Shown here in pieces: positions 23,518 through 38,012 of a DNA stretch of 64,000 nucleotides (within the stretch, counting starts at the first letter, position 1; each line of letters opens with the position of its first letter). Source of the stretch: Corella eumyota. Lineage: Eukaryota; Chordata; Ascidiacea; Phlebobranchia; Corellidae. The translations under genes were made by a program, and so were the position numbers. The stretch is taken from assembly GCA_963082875.1 (NCBI GenBank), contig OY720098.1, positions 17,236,001 to 17,300,000 on the forward strand, given 5' to 3'. Below the pieces are notes generated by a model. It saw nothing but the letters and a program-made list of their open reading frames with translations. It made no database searches and was not told the DNA's origin.

Positions 23518-24859
23518 CGAACATTATATTTTTACTGTAACTTTGCAACTTTTATGCTTTTCCTTTATTTTACGCTTACTGTTATGTTAATAGCTGTTTT
23601 TGAACGTTTTCCATAGTTTAGTTTTTTTAGTTTAAATTGTGGTTTATGACTTGTAAGTAATAACCTTTAGACTGGGCTGTATTTACTGCATGAAATGTAT
23701 TCAAGAAGTGTAATATAAATCCCAACTGCCATAATATGTAAACAAAATAGTAGCTGGCACAAATTGCATGATTGCTTAAACTAAGATTAAAGTATAATTT
23801 ATTGGGCCACTTAGTCTTTAAATAGTTATTTTTTCTAGATAGTGAAGTTACATTTCTAGTGTTTTAGTATTTTATCAAAAGTTCAAAATGTATGCAAGTT
23901 TGTCGGAAAGAGCTTTTCCCAGCATTTGATTTCTGATTTTCGCAATGTTATTTAAAAATGAAGTAATTTAATTATTTGATTAAATAACAACGCACTTAAA
24001 TCTAAGTGTTTTTGTAATTTTAGCGATTTTTACGTACAATAAAACATGGCTTATTATTTACTGGTAGTGTTTTGTACACATGTATGGTCACAACTCGGCC
24101 TAAAAATGATGTAACGAAGCGCAAAAAAATGACATCATATTTTTAAGTAAATATAACGTAACTTGCTATTAAGTGTTGACCTCTTTATATTACCAACACC
24201 TGAAATTATTTTTAACTATTTGCATAACATAGCACATTGACCGTATAAGGTATTGTATTTACCGATAGCATTTATAAAGCAGCATAAGCATGTGATTTGC
24301 TGGCAAAACTTATCAAATAAATAAAATATAAAAACAAGATTTAAGACGATGTTGCTTAAACAATTTACAAAATGACAAAGGTGGTAAAAAAGTTACTGCA
24401 GACCACTAAATGTTCTTTCTATCTTGTTTTAACATTTTATAATAAATAGTTTTTAACAAAAACAATATATTTACATCCTAAAGTATTCAAAATTGCACCA
24501 CACAAAGGACAAAGGGTTATGCAGTTTAATAATTTTATGTCGCAAACCACGTAGTTAAATGCATTTAAGTTATGTAATTGGGCTATTGCGTTTTTACATT
24601 CAACCTAATGGTTTGCACTTGAACATTATCCGACGATTTTATCACATTACAACAGGGAGAAATTACCGCGCGTACGCAAGGAAAAATATTAAGTTACATG
24701 TTAAGTATTGATGGGAACTTCAATCGATCAAAATCAACTTTAACCTATAATTTACTCGTCCAAAAATTAGTTTGACCTATTGGAAAACAGTGTTTTTATA
24801 TTCGCAAACACTTGACAAAATTAATCATGATTTTACAAAAAAACAACAACAACTGTCTA

Positions 24860-24920
24860 TTGAGTTAATTTCTATTTTAGTTAATTTCTATTTTAGGTTT
24901 GAGTTAATTTCTATTTTAGG
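24860..24920. repeat. Short tandem repeat
   Basis: The unit GTTAATTTCTATTTTAG is present three times, two of them preceded by GA and followed by GT-rich spacer. It lies in intergenic DNA. Confidence 0.8.
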
Positions 24921-27638
24921 TGATTTAATTGCTACATTGCAAAATCGTTGAGAATTTTTTGTAATAATGAATAAAAATAAGAGGCCACTAGGAGATGATT
25001 TGGAGCAATAAAACCAAGATTTCTTATACTAAATTATATTTTTTCAGCAAGCAAATGTGCAAATTTATACAAAGATATATACATCTATATTATTAATGTT
25101 ATAATTAAAACTTTCTGAATATATTGGAGCATTAAGTTAGTATGCTAAATACAAAAAAACGGTAATATTTTAAAGACGTATATAAAATATCATATTCCAT
25201 TTATAGAACTTTTGGGAAGGTATACTTAAAAAGAAATTAGTAACAAAACTTCTGTAATAAAAACAACGTGTCTTTTATTCTAGAAAACAACAGTTAAGTT
25301 GTATTATGAATTTACAGAATCAAACGATTTGTCGTATCGAACAATAGCAAAGTTGTTTTGTTAAATGTTACCTACCACAGCTTGCCGATACTCAATAAAA
25401 GACTTGTTTATAATCTTCGCCATCTCTTACTAATATTACAACATAAACATTTATAAATTCAAAATAAATCAAACTAAAATAAGTGGTCATGTAACTATGA
25501 GTAATATCAAACGTTTAAAACAATAATGTTGTGTTATAAAGATTCGCCATTACAGGTTGTTGGACTGTTTGGTTACAGAATTTAAACCATTGACAATTTA
25601 AATAGGGCTTAATCTCGATCATTATAAAATGATTAGGCCGCTAAGCAAAACGCAAACATACTACCCATTATTTCCAATAATATAAAGCACACTTTTGATT
25701 TCAAAGGGCTTCGCCTGTAATCCTGTAAATACACACGCATTCTCTTTTTTCTAGCAGTCGCTATACTAGCGAAATGGCCGTACGTAAAATCAAGTCGATT
25801 TTCGAGATCGCTTATATAGTCGAACCGCGGTAGCGAGAAGTAGTTTAGTAAGGAACGGTGGCGGTTAAAAATTAATTTGTGTTTCTGGACCACAAATTTC
25901 GCAAGGCCCGAAATCCAAGAAAAATGTTACGGAAAATTTTAGGCGTAGTTTTATATAAAAATAATGTAATTTTTAAAAATTATAAAAGTAAGAAAAAAAT
26001 ATAACAGAAATATATAAGTTTTACGTAATTTCAAGAACTATTTTATAAAATAAGTATCTCTGTAATTCTATGCAAAACTTTTAGTTAAATATTTTAAGCA
26101 GTCTTGTATTTAAAAGTATAAAAGTTTGATATCTAAAATCCTTAAACAGTTAACAAATTAAAAACTAAAAAAAGATAAAAAATCGACAATTTATAACTTT
26201 TTAAATTGCAAAATTTTTATTACGCAATTTCTTAAGTTACTTAATGTATTTAAATAATATAGCAAAGTTATTACCTACTCAACATCAGTTATGCCTAACA
26301 TTTACATAGGTTTATTAAAAAAACGAAATAATTATTTTGAAAACGCAAAAAAAATTCTCAAAATAAAATTCCTTTTTAATGAGTTTGTGGTAAAAATAGA
26401 AAACACTTAGTAGGACATGTTGGTCAAAGCGTCGTCTTGAAAGCTCGAGTTGTTTGCACAACGTATCAGTTACAAATTGAAAACCTTAACGTTTTGATTG
26501 ACAGTGATTCTTATGCTGGTTACTATACGTATAGGACATTTCTAGTGCTTACTAATTAGTTATGAAAAGCATATTTTGGTTTTTAAAGTAAAAAGTGTTG
26601 TAAAAAATTTTGATTTCTTTAGAGGGTTTTTAGTTAGTTGGTATTCAAATAAAACGTGTTTTTAAACAAAAAAAAAAAACAATATTAAATATATAAAATT
26701 TTTATGTAAAAATGTGATCAAGGAACCAATGAATCTTATTTAATTCTTGAGGGGGCAACTTTAAGCCCAAAATTTAGATTAAAAAATCACGTAAATATCT
26801 TAAAATAGCATTATTTTACGGCTCTAATTTCATGACAATAAACGCAAAATAAACAACAGTGTTTTTGTGGTTTTGTAGTAGGAGGCTTATGTTCGTAATA
26901 TATTAACAAAGGTGTTTTGGTAACTCTTTAAACATAAAACTACTTGATAAAAATTTATAATAAAATATTGTGAACAACATATTTTCTCATTTTAATTTTA
27001 AAAATTTTGAATTTTTTATAAACTAAGTTACCAAATGTACTTTTGTTTAAGTGATATGATATGTGTTTGTACCATGCCTTCAATAATATCACAGGCTATT
27101 TGCATCGACGCATATTTTGAAATACCTTCAAAACGTAAAAACTAGTTTTCTGACAAAAATCAACACGTTTCGGTTCAAGCAGTTAATGTAGTCTAGACAG
27201 TCAGTCTGTTCAGTTGTAATATGTTAATCACTGGCAATATTATGTTTTACGCTTGTATCTATCTATAAGGGTCATTAGGTTTGTTAATTTGAAGCTGATA
27301 AGCCCCCAAAAATGGGTGAAAGCACACTGTTTAAGTGGCGTATATGTTGATTTCGTATAAGCTAGTCGGCCACCCATATTATTAAGCCCATGCTTACATT
27401 AAAGAGGCCGCATTATTAATATGGTAGGACTCCCAACTCCCAGGATAGTTGAGATATTTGAAGGTCTGGCACTCGCAAATACTCAAATCAAATGACTTTA
27501 TACAGAGTTTAAAAATGATTTTATACTGCCATGATTTAAAAAAAATATTACAGTAAATATAGAAAAACATGTACGTACAAAACAAACTTTAAAATTTACA
27601 ATTTATTAACAGGTTTTATTTACTTATATTAACTTTGG

Positions 27639-27645
27639 TATAAAA
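27639..27645 (+). promoter_or_regulatory. Possible TATA box of the SBSPON-like gene
   Basis: TATAAAA about 108 bases upstream of the start codon. No upstream splice acceptor is evident, unlike most genes in this window. In such AT-rich DNA the motif alone is weak. Confidence 0.35.
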
Positions 27646-27746
27646 TTTTTAAAACCAAAACCCAAAGCAAAAAACAACCAGAGTGAACCCACCAAAAGGA
27701 CCAGATTCTTGTACATAAAACACCATATCGCACCATTTAAAAAACA

Positions 27747-30700
27747 ATGGCACGAACGTTGGCCATATCAGCGCTTAGCATCTTCATTTTAATAGCCATC
27801 GGGCTTGAAACCGTGGAGGCCGGATGCCAAGACCTCGGAAGATGTTGCTCCGGGAAGAGCAGTCAGTGTAAATATGTTTACGGAGGGAAGAATCAGGGTT
27901 ACTACAGAGCTTGTTACTGCGATGCGTTTTGTCGAAAGTCGGGGGACTGTTGTGACGATTACGAAGATTACTGTTTGAATAGAGGTGAGAAATTTTTGTT
28001 ATTTATTTATCATTGATGTAAAAAGGTTAATTTAACAACCCTAACATAGAGTAACATTAGTTACCCCGAACCTGTCTCGAGTTAATTAAGTGTTAGGGTT
28101 AACTAAAAAGTGGATGGTGTTTTTTATAGAGTAATATTAGTTGTGTATAATTTTATTAACAACAAGTTGTTGCCTATGGTGAATATTAATAATAAAAAAC
28201 TGTTATAGCGGATAGTTTGGTTTTAACAATTCGTTACAATTGTTGTAAGTAAATGTTTAAGATGAAATATTAACCTCTAAAAAGTTGGGCACAATTTTTA
28301 TTTTAAAACACAGTAAAATATTTATGTATATTGAAACAACCGTAAACGTACCAAAATTAAATTCATGTAGGAAGTTTAGATATTACTTTACAAGGCAATG
28401 TCAGAATTGGCATTTGAAAGTGTTTAAAACGTTTACATTCCAAGCTTTTTTGTTTTGTTTACGCACTTTAAATTTAAAAACCAGACGACATTTTTGTTTC
28501 CAAAACAATGCCAAAAAGACTGGCGTTTCCGTATGTTGAACCTGTCCAATGTTGACAATTAAGATTAAACACATAAGGTGTAGGGCAACGACTATAACCA
28601 AGAAGCCGAAAAATAACATTCGCTAAAGGGCAGCCTGTCAAGTATACAGATATATGAGACAATCAATCTCAAGTCCGATATCCGCCTTTCCTTTACAACT
28701 GATCTTCAAAGGGTCACTTTTATTAGGTAGCCACCATAACAATACAAGGCTTACATAAATGGGCTATCGCTTCCGTTTAAAGGGCGTTGTGTATAAGACA
28801 GTATGGAATATAAATGCCTGGTCGCTTTTAAAACGTTGCCGATCAATCAAAATTAAATAGACTAGAAGATATTGCTTTGCCTTTGCTGATATTTACATTG
28901 TTTTACGTTTAAAGATAATTATAAAGGAAGAGTAAATTAAAATTGTCAAAATAAGACAAACTGTTAAAAGTTCATACATTTTAGCAATTTTTTTTTTTAT
29001 ATTTCGATTACCATTTTTCTCATACAAAAACATATAAAAGGATTTTACAGTTTTGAATTTAACATTTTGGTGGCATGAAAAATAAATTTTGTTCTGAGTA
29101 AAAATCATTATCTCTTCCTGCTAAACCACACCTACTTGTTGACCTTTACACCTTTTCTATCCAATTAGCTCGCCTCTAAGAGAGGTCAGCGACCTTTGGT
29201 CAGTTAAAACTTTCGCTCTCATTAAACAGGATTTTAAACGTGAATAATTTACGTTAATTTTCTGAAATTTAAAACACTTTCTTTTTAAAGTGTAATAGAC
29301 TTAAAGATCTAAAGCGTAATTGGTTACAAAAACTTTTACTGAACAAAATAAAATCTTTCATCAAAACTATTTGATACAAACCCAAACAGGCGCCAGCCCA
29401 TTTTTAATAACAAAAACTTGAAAATAACACAAAGCGAAATATGGACCATACAACAAAAGTATTATCAGATCAAAGCTTTGTATTCCATAATAACACCTAA
29501 TTGTAATGCTACTGACCAAACTGACCATTGAAAAGTTATATTTAAACCTATTATTGGACTAAGTAAATGGCATGATTGAATTACCAAAGTATGCCACATT
29601 AACGTAAATACGATAGTTTAAAATATAAACAACACATTAACATTTAGGTAATGCAATTAAACCATCTATAACAATAAAAAAAAACTTAATAAAGATCGCA
29701 AATGGTAGCTAAATTTATATTCTAATAAGCTAGTATAATCTTATGTTTACTATTCAAGATTAGGAAGTTTGTATTGCAGTTTAGTTAACTACTTTACACA
29801 CATGAAGCCCTAATTATTTTAATACACATTAACGGGAATTATTTTTTACTATAAGTATTGAAAAACAAGTTTAACCAAACACGTAAGTTGAACCAACCAG
29901 CCTTATTTGATTTATACCTAAACCCATGGGATAGTATTTTGGTAATATAAGAAATTCCCAGAAGTATTTAATATTTTGGCAAGTGATAATATAACATTTA
30001 CCTTACAATATTGAATGTTACACTTACGTTAAAGGTATTATTAAAGTTTGTTAAAAAGCGACTTTCAAATAATTTTTGTTTTTTTACGAATTTTGGAAAT
30101 AGTAAAATTTAACTGATTTTTTGGATGTTGTTAAAAACGTCAAAACGCTTTGGTGATATTTAGCAACGAAAAACAAATAGTAAAACAACGTTAAAGTTTA
30201 TTTAAAACCGAACGAAGCAAAGCTTTGACAACGATATTTCACATAGCGGTAAATCTCTTCAACAAGAGATAAGGAAAGGTTAATGAATAACTTTTATGAT
30301 ATCTTTGATAGTCATTTAGGCCATGGATTGACGGTTTAGCAACAACATACTTACAATACCATTTAAAATTATTAAAAAATAAAATGTTATAATAAAACTT
30401 CAAAAATATGTTAATAAAAAAAAATATTATTAATCCACATTAAATTATGTTAGTTAATAAAGTTCAATATCCAAACATAATACTGGTTTTTATAAACAAA
30501 GAAATGCTTTAATATCAAACACTAAACAACAAAATTATTAGAAGAACAATAAATCAAAATTAAAAAAATAAATATGTTTTTTATAACTCCTGCAATAACA
30601 AAAAAGAAATATACTTTTAACATTACCAAGTGCTTTTTAAGTAATTTTTAGTAGCAGTTTTAATAAAAAGTTAACTTTTATAAAGCAATTTCATAAAACT

Positions 30701-33700
30701 TTAAAAAGGTGAAATAACGCTTACTTTTAGTTTTAATAAGTTTAAAAAAAAAACTAAACCTTCAAATTTTTGTTCATAAAACGTTACTTTAATCAATTAC
30801 ATTGATGAATTAATGATTTTTATCAGTTGTAGCTTCCGACTTTGGGCTATATAGTTAAAAGTCGGTTATAGAACAAGTTCTTGTAACTAATATTACCATG
30901 ACGAATTAGTTGTTTAGAATAGGTCAAATGTGTGAATTATGTCAGTGACAATTTTGCCCAATTGCTGTTTAGTATGTTTACTATTATATACTTGTAAATG
31001 AATTTTACACAAATTCTTCTATTTTTTAATATTAGCCATACCCATAAAGTTTTCTAAAAATCATGATTTAATTGTTTTTAAAATTCTTTGACAAAATAAT
31101 TTAAGCTTTGCAAACCCATAAAAGTGCAAACAATAAAAAACAATATTTGAAATCATGACAAATTTTTGTGTCAAACAATTTTAAAAATAAAACTTCAAAA
31201 AAATCATAACCTATAATCACGGTGCTATAGTAATCGATTGTAATCTAAGTATCGAGTAAACATATTTGTAGATTGAAATTAACTCGTTGTGCTAATGGAC
31301 AAGTTTGCATTGTGTATGTACCATGTCATTCTTTATATCCAGCTAAGATAAAACTGTTTAAAAGAGCAAAATACTGACGACTGATCTTTTGAATAGGGGC
31401 TAGGTTTATTTACACAACGATAATAGAGCACTTTGAAACTAATACAAATTGTTTAAGATAATTTATCGGTACGTGTTCGCACTTTGGTTGCTTTATTTCT
31501 GGAAGTTATCACTTGTTTTAATCAGATCTATCAACAATGGGGCAGAAATTTAAATTTTTTTGGCTTAAAAATTCCGACAACATTTTTGAAATACAAAATT
31601 TTAAGTGAGGGTAAAGTTTACCATAATGTTATATTGCAACATTTTTACCATTTTTTTAACACACTGACATTAATAGAGAAATATTAAATAGTTGTAATCC
31701 ATATGTTATACGATATTAATGCAATAATCTTAAAAAAAACAATACTTTAAAAATCCGAAGTTTAAGCCATTAGAAATTACTTCAAAAAAGTCATGACCCT
31801 CTTTTAAAGAAATTATTGTGTTTTTTTCACAAAATACAACATAAGCAAAATCGTACCACAAATCTAAAACAATTTTCTAGGAACGCTTTTAAAGTATAAA
31901 TAGGTTGCAAACACCTCTACGTTAAGAACTATTATCTGATATCTAATACATCTCTTACCGTGCGTACGTTCGTTTGACGTATTTCAACATTTGACATAAC
32001 CGTATTAGGATATGTAGAGTTAGTGTAGAGGTTTAAACGCATTACGGGGTTAGAACTTATTCAAAATTGCAATTATGCTTATTAAGATAACGATAATTCT
32101 GGAAAAAATTTTAAAAAGGGGTTGTTTAAAAAAAAATTATCTACCAATAAATTATATAAAAATTTTTTTTTGAAAAGTTTTACAATCAATTCATATCAAA
32201 AATTTGTCAAGTTTTAAAATTTTAATTTAAGATATTTAAGAAAAAATTAACCCCTAATTTTTTTATATTCGTTTGGTATTTCAATTGATCGAATATTACG
32301 AAATATTTTTCGAAAAAAATTCCTTAAAATCTTGTTTGATTAACCACTACATCAACAAAACCATAATAAAGTATTTAAACTTTGGTTTTTTTTGTGCGGT
32401 AGCTTAAAATAGATTTATATGACATTTGGATTATGGTTTAAATATGTGTTTGCTTAATAAATTTGATATTTATTTAACAGCTTTGATTAAAATTCATAAT
32501 TTAATCCGTCTTAAGTAGGGGTTTTAAAGACTAAAAAATTATGGTAAAATATATTAAAACTTCATTTTTAAAAATATTTTTATAAAATATGAAGAAGCTA
32601 TGGTTTTATACATCGCATAGCTAAAACAAATTTTCACGGTGAAATGGCACATTGATATTGTCACTAAACCCACTTTCAAATTGATTTAAAGATTGTTGTT
32701 AACTAAAACTGTTAAAATCACGTTTTTCCGTTGTTTGAGCAATTTTGTGGTAAACCAATAGTAATACATTCATAATTTTATTTGAGGACCAATTTTGGTA
32801 GTTGTGGGTATATTAAATGTGATTTAAAAGCTATTTTATTTAAGAAGTGTGTAACTATATCTACTGAAATAAAAACACATATATAAAAATATCAATTTAT
32901 AACTATTGTGAATTTAAATTAAAATATATCTTATATTTTGTTGCAAAATTTTCTAAAAATTTTTTGTTATCTTTTCTTGTAATAAGAAAACAAACTTTCT
33001 GTTGGGGAAATCGTCGCTCACTGTGAGATAATTTTCTATGTTTTCTTTTGTGCTGACGTGAGGTATGACGTCACAGTCGTGAGAAAATAACACTGTTTTC
33101 AATTATTCGCCGAAAAACAGCCGCGTTCAAAAACAATAAATTACCGTTTTTTTGTTTACATTAAAAGTAGTAATAACAAAGTCAAAACAAGAATTGTTTT
33201 TTTGTTCACGCAAGGTTGATGTTATTAATTTAAACAATGGAATAAACATAGAGAAAAATGCAAAAAAAAACAATTTTAGCGTTTAAAACAGGCTAACAGG
33301 TTTCGCAGATCTATTATACCAAACCAATATATATTAACACCATTATACATTTGAATACAAAGGCTTGACTTTTGAATTTTGTTTATTTTTATGCTTGAAA
33401 AACATTGCAGCAAATGCCCATTTGCAGTATGTCAAGGTTTTAAAACTGTTACAACAACATCCCAATATCTCGCCAATTTGTTACAACGCGTTGAGTTGAT
33501 GTTGATATTAAATTGATGGATTGGCGAATATCTGTCGATAAGTTGTTGGAATTATTTAACAGCGATTCAAAATTTCAAATCCACTTTTATAGCCCTGACT
33601 CCCATGCCTGGCGATGGCTAAAGGCCAGTCTATATGAGCTTGCTGTTTTAATATTTTGGTTTCCGTTTCATATAGCCGTGCGCCGTTTACTACGGGTAAA

Positions 33701-36700
33701 CCAAGCGCCGAGCGTCGACGTGTTCGTTAAAACAAGGTAACTGAAGATCGCCTGCGACAAAGGCCGGCACAAAAATACATCGGTTTTCACTCTTTCTTAC
33801 ATGGAAGGGCTATTAACATAAAGGCCAGGTGAACATTTACAATGTTTGGTTGAAATAAAGGCGAAGACAAATACAAGAAACGGTTTTGTCGAAAGAGAGA
33901 TTTAAACAGTTCGCTTTCTGCGTTTTTAGTTTTATTATTTTAATGTTTTTCGAGAAATGATTTATTTTTCTCTCTGGCAAACTTACTCCCATATTTTCCA
34001 CTACTTACATTTTTATTTGAATTCGTCCCGTTGGTATGACATCTTGTTTTACATATTCAAGTAACACTAAAATATCGTTTAAATTGCGCATAAAGACCAT
34101 GTGATAAAAATTTAAAATCTATGTGTAAAATTCAAATATATATTCCATTTAAACTATAGATTATGCCATAAAAATTAATGCACAATAGTTTAATTTTTAA
34201 CCTTTTTAATTAGTACTGTCAATATTTTGTTAAAACACCTCAAGAAAAATTAAAATCTGACAAAAATTACGTCACAGTTATAATTGAAACTGCATCAACG
34301 GCTTACGAACAACGGGCCATTGAACATCAAAACAAAACACAAAGTGGTCACTTAAAAAAAGTGTTGTAATCCTGTTTAGCGCAACATGTCACAACCGAAA
34401 TCAATTTTCGCCTTAACCCAAACCCAAGACTGTTATGACGTCACGGGGAGTCAAAAAGGTCATTTATTATTTCTCTTCAGATGCCAATTAAGTTTGAAAG
34501 ACGAAGTTGTTTATCTCCGCGCGTTTAAAGAAATGACATCACCGCTTGAAATGTGGTGTAAACATGCTTAAGTCAATATGTTAACGTACAGCAAAACAAA
34601 TACTTCTTTTTTTCCCGGTTTTGCTTAGCCTCACTTAAGACACAGATTTGTATATAACTATGTTACGTATTAGTAACAGCAACAATGCTTTCAAATGGAA
34701 AAATAATGGTTGAATCGAAGCAGTTTTACTTGTGAAATAGTAGTATATATTATAACTTAGTAGTTGAACCCGTATAAAAAATAAAGGCATATGCTGTTAC
34801 TTTATATAAATTGCTGTTTTAGTAATCCAAATTTAAACCAGAATATTAAACTTTTCGCACCCGAAAAAAATCTCGAAATGTAATAACAACAAAAAAAGTT
34901 AAAATTGCGAAATCAAAATAGTAACTTCGCAATTAAATCCGAGTTCTTTAAAAACACAATAAAACGCTCCTTAAGCCTGCAAAGATGCCAAAGGATTAGT
35001 GTATGTTGATTTAGCATCAGCGGTAAACTAGTATATGTATTATTAAGGGATTTGTAAGTAGGATTTGCAATAACAACACCTGTGGTAATAAATGATAAAT
35101 TTAATTCGAATTTTGGTCAGAGATAACTGACCAAAATAATTTTTGGTTACTTTTATTTTAAATTCTATTTCTTGATAAAATGCTTTAAAATAGAAAAGTT
35201 AAAATTATATTGAAATTCCTTTCAAAATTTTTTAATTTGTTTGGTTGTATTACATCAAAATTTAAGTTTCATTGTATTCAATATTTTTTATATTGACAAC
35301 ATATTTTTTCTTATTTTTTGGAATTGTTTATTTTTTTTAAGAGAACCACTATTTTATGATTCCAAAATTTTCCCAATAAATATTACAATTACATCATACG
35401 CTATTTGAAACCCCCTTTCCATATAATGAGTCATACGATTATAACTTTAAAAATGTCTAAACTGTTTGGTTGTAAAATTTCTCATTTTAAATATCAAAAT
35501 TTGTTGGTAATTAAAAAATCTAAAAATATCGAACACGTCACCAAAAAAAACTTAATGCGACGCTTGTCATAAATCAATAATAACCATCATAAAAATACCT
35601 AACGGTTAACGACATCAAATATAGGTTAATCAAACATACAAATATCTTTAGAAGTTTAACCACATTACTCCACAGACTCTTTAGGCTAAATTTGATGTAA
35701 CAAAAGGCAAACGAAATAAGGTACGGATTGCCTGATAGCATCAAAAATTTAAACAGCTACATTTTGCTAGTAGCACATGCTTCTAATTTTAAACACATTG
35801 TGTACAATATAATTATATGCAAGATTACATACAACACTTAATAACGAACTTACTTTTAAAACTTAAAAACGAACTTCCTTTTTTCCACGTCCGAGATTTG
35901 GTCTAAACTTTCATCGGGATTTTTCAGTTTAAAATTGCGTTGTGTCCAAATGATAATTACTAGTTAGCTCTTACTTTATCAACTACAAATTGTTACAATA
36001 GTCTTACAAACTAAACTAATTAAACTAAACCCCTTAATTTTTAAGTAATTGTTTTAAAAAGGATTTAAAATGTTAAATAAATTTAGTTTGTAATTTAACA
36101 CAAAATTTTGTTTGCACATGTTTTTGTTTTAAGCATGACAATCAAAGTTATTTTAAGTTCACATCGGTTCAACATAAACATAAAGAATAAACTTATTTAT
36201 TGTTTATCCTGCGGACTGTTTTGTTTGAAAGACACTTTACCCTTAGAAATTTAAAGTGTAAAATAAACAAAAAAGAATTCTACAAATTATATGTTAAGTA
36301 TTTGTAGCATTACCTTAAATTTCTTGCGAAATTTGTTACAATTTCTCGTGTGAATTTATATATTTTTCCCATTGGTTAAGTGCTTTTACCGCCTTTGCCG
36401 GTGGGCTAATAGTATCAGTACTTCAATCTTTATTTTACAATCAGTGATTAAGAGAGTATTTTCAATTACACATTCTAGCTTTTACTAAGAACCGGTTATT
36501 AAAATATCAGCTTGGTAAGCCACCTGTAAAGTACATGATGCAACTTCAACTCGCCCAATCTATCACTAGCAATATTTGCTTTCAATTTTGTCGAATTTCC
36601 CGTTTGGATTACTTTAACTGTATATTAGGATTTGTATAGTGGCAATTACGTTAAAAATACTATGTACACGTCATAAAAACCGGTTTTAAAATGCATATTG

Positions 36701-38012
36701 TGACACTAATAGCACATGAACTTTACCAAGGTACATTTGATCTATACATGTGAATTTGTGCCAAACGTTTGTATTCTGTATATTTAAAAAATCTGTGAAT
36801 GGCATCTCAGCTTAAAAGTTCCTGAAATGTTCTTTGTTAAAATCTGTTCTTTGTTAAAATTTTGTTTTTTAGTTCTTTTATAATTGTTTTTACAAAGATA
36901 TATAAGTACAACCACACTCTTAAAAACATTCTATCTAAAGTTGTGAAAATAACAGCTTATTTTTGTTTTATTTTAGCTCAAGATTGCATGATGACCTACT
37001 GGTCTCACTGGAGCCACTGTACAGCAAGATGTGGACGCGGAGTACAGGAAAGAAGAAGACAGATCCACATCCCTGCGTCCGGAGGAGGCAAACCTTGCGA
37101 GAGTAGAAGAGAAACAAGAGCATGTTACCATAATGACGCAAGATGTAGAAACAGTGGTGAGAAAATGTTAAAATTTTTGATAAAATTCTAAAAAAGAGGA
37201 CAGTGTATTTTTAATCATTGTTTTTTTTTATAGAAATTGCTCAACTCTTGCCAGCGTATTTAAATAGACAACGAAATATACCCGACAAATATCAAAGGCC
37301 AGTCGTTATAAAGAAACCAAGAAAAGAAAGGTACAGTACACTTTAGTACAAACTTAACATAGGCTATTTAAACACACACTGCCAACTATTTATTTTTCAA
37401 CACCTTCAGAGCTGCCCTGTGTTCAGGGTGTAAAATTGGACCTTTTACATTAAGAATTATTTAATAATATAAAAAAATGTTCTAATGTTAAACTAAAGTA
37501 ACAATTTTTTATTCTTCTAGTTATTGTATTCATTATCGCATATCTTCGGTAGCGTGGTATTGTCAATATGCTTCGCCGTACCACGTTTTAAAGATTGGGT
37601 CACTAGTTTGTGCAGAATGCCACGATACTGCTATGAACAGAGCCGGAGAATGTCAAGGTAAATAATTACTGTAAACGATTAGTAAGTAATTGAACCAAAA
37701 ATGTTAATATGTTAGAGTTTGTTGTTAGGCCTACTATAAATTTTTGAATAGTATGCAAAATAGAAACATACATGTTCGTATTTTTGCGTTAATATAAGCA
37801 GTTTTCAGTAAAAAACAGGGTTTGAATTATGGTTTATTTTTTTTTCTGTAACATTTAACCAGCGTTATTTTACAGGTGCCACTACTGATACAATTAGCCG
37901 CTGGAGGTCGATGGTGGGTAGACCTTGTCACGGTACTTGGGAGAGCGTTGGCAGTGAAGAAAAAAATTGCAAATGTGGAGAAACGCATGGGGAGGATTTC
38001 ATTTTTGTTTAA
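27747..38012 (+). CDS. SBSPON: SBSPON-like secreted protein (somatomedin B + thrombospondin type 1)
   Basis: Predicted extracellular matrix or secreted protein of 262 residues; human SBSPON is 264. Five exons: 27747-27984, 36977-37156, 37234-37330, 37521-37657, 37876-38012. Residues 1-25 are a signal peptide. The somatomedin B domain (about 26-77) has the GRCC...CYCDAFC...GDCCDDY pattern with two extra cysteines, as I recall for human SBSPON. The TSP1 repeat (about 81-140) begins CMMTYWSHWSHC. The C-terminal module has AWYCQY, VCAECHDTAMN, GRPCHGTW and ends FIFV, like the FIFI end of the human protein. Phases match at every junction. Intron 1 is nearly 9 kb, unusual in this compact region. 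The likely polyadenylation signal is at 38170-38175. Confidence 0.9.
28003..28095 (-). mobile_element. tRNA-headed SINE, tail fragment
   Basis: Only the tail and proximal body (AACATAGAGTAACATTAGTTACCCCG...GTCTCGAG) remain, directly after the SBSPON exon 1 donor. It is the only copy seen between 9.4 and 41.4 kb. Confidence 0.75.
28110..36976. other. Long first intron of SBSPON, no gene recognised
   Basis: Almost entirely AT-rich, unique-looking DNA without SINEs beyond the fragment at its left end. GC-richer islands occur at about 28.54-28.85, 29.13-29.22, 33.00-33.13, 33.48-33.80 and 34.27-34.57 kb. They contain two TGACGTCA octamers (33066-33073, 34436-34443) and a nuclear-receptor-like AGGTCA...TTTGGTCA cluster (29183-29202). 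These are candidate enhancers, not proven ones. A 75-codon open frame at 33513-33740 runs into a GTAACT donor-like site. Confidence 0.45.

Larger units (their letters stand above)
23518..27746. other. Intergenic region between STAP and SBSPON, no gene recognised
   Basis: AT-rich with a STAP 3' UTR at the left (AATAAA at 24038-24043) and a small tandem repeat at 24.86-24.92 kb. A GC-richer patch at 25.63-25.92 kb carries an 86-codon minus-strand open frame lacking an upstream ATG. A TATAAAA box at 27639-27645 lies about 108 bases before the SBSPON start codon. Confidence 0.5.

Noticed and set aside
31484-31687. 67-codon open frame in the SBSPON intron
   Set aside because: Composition is that of the AT-rich intron, with no homology or splice context.
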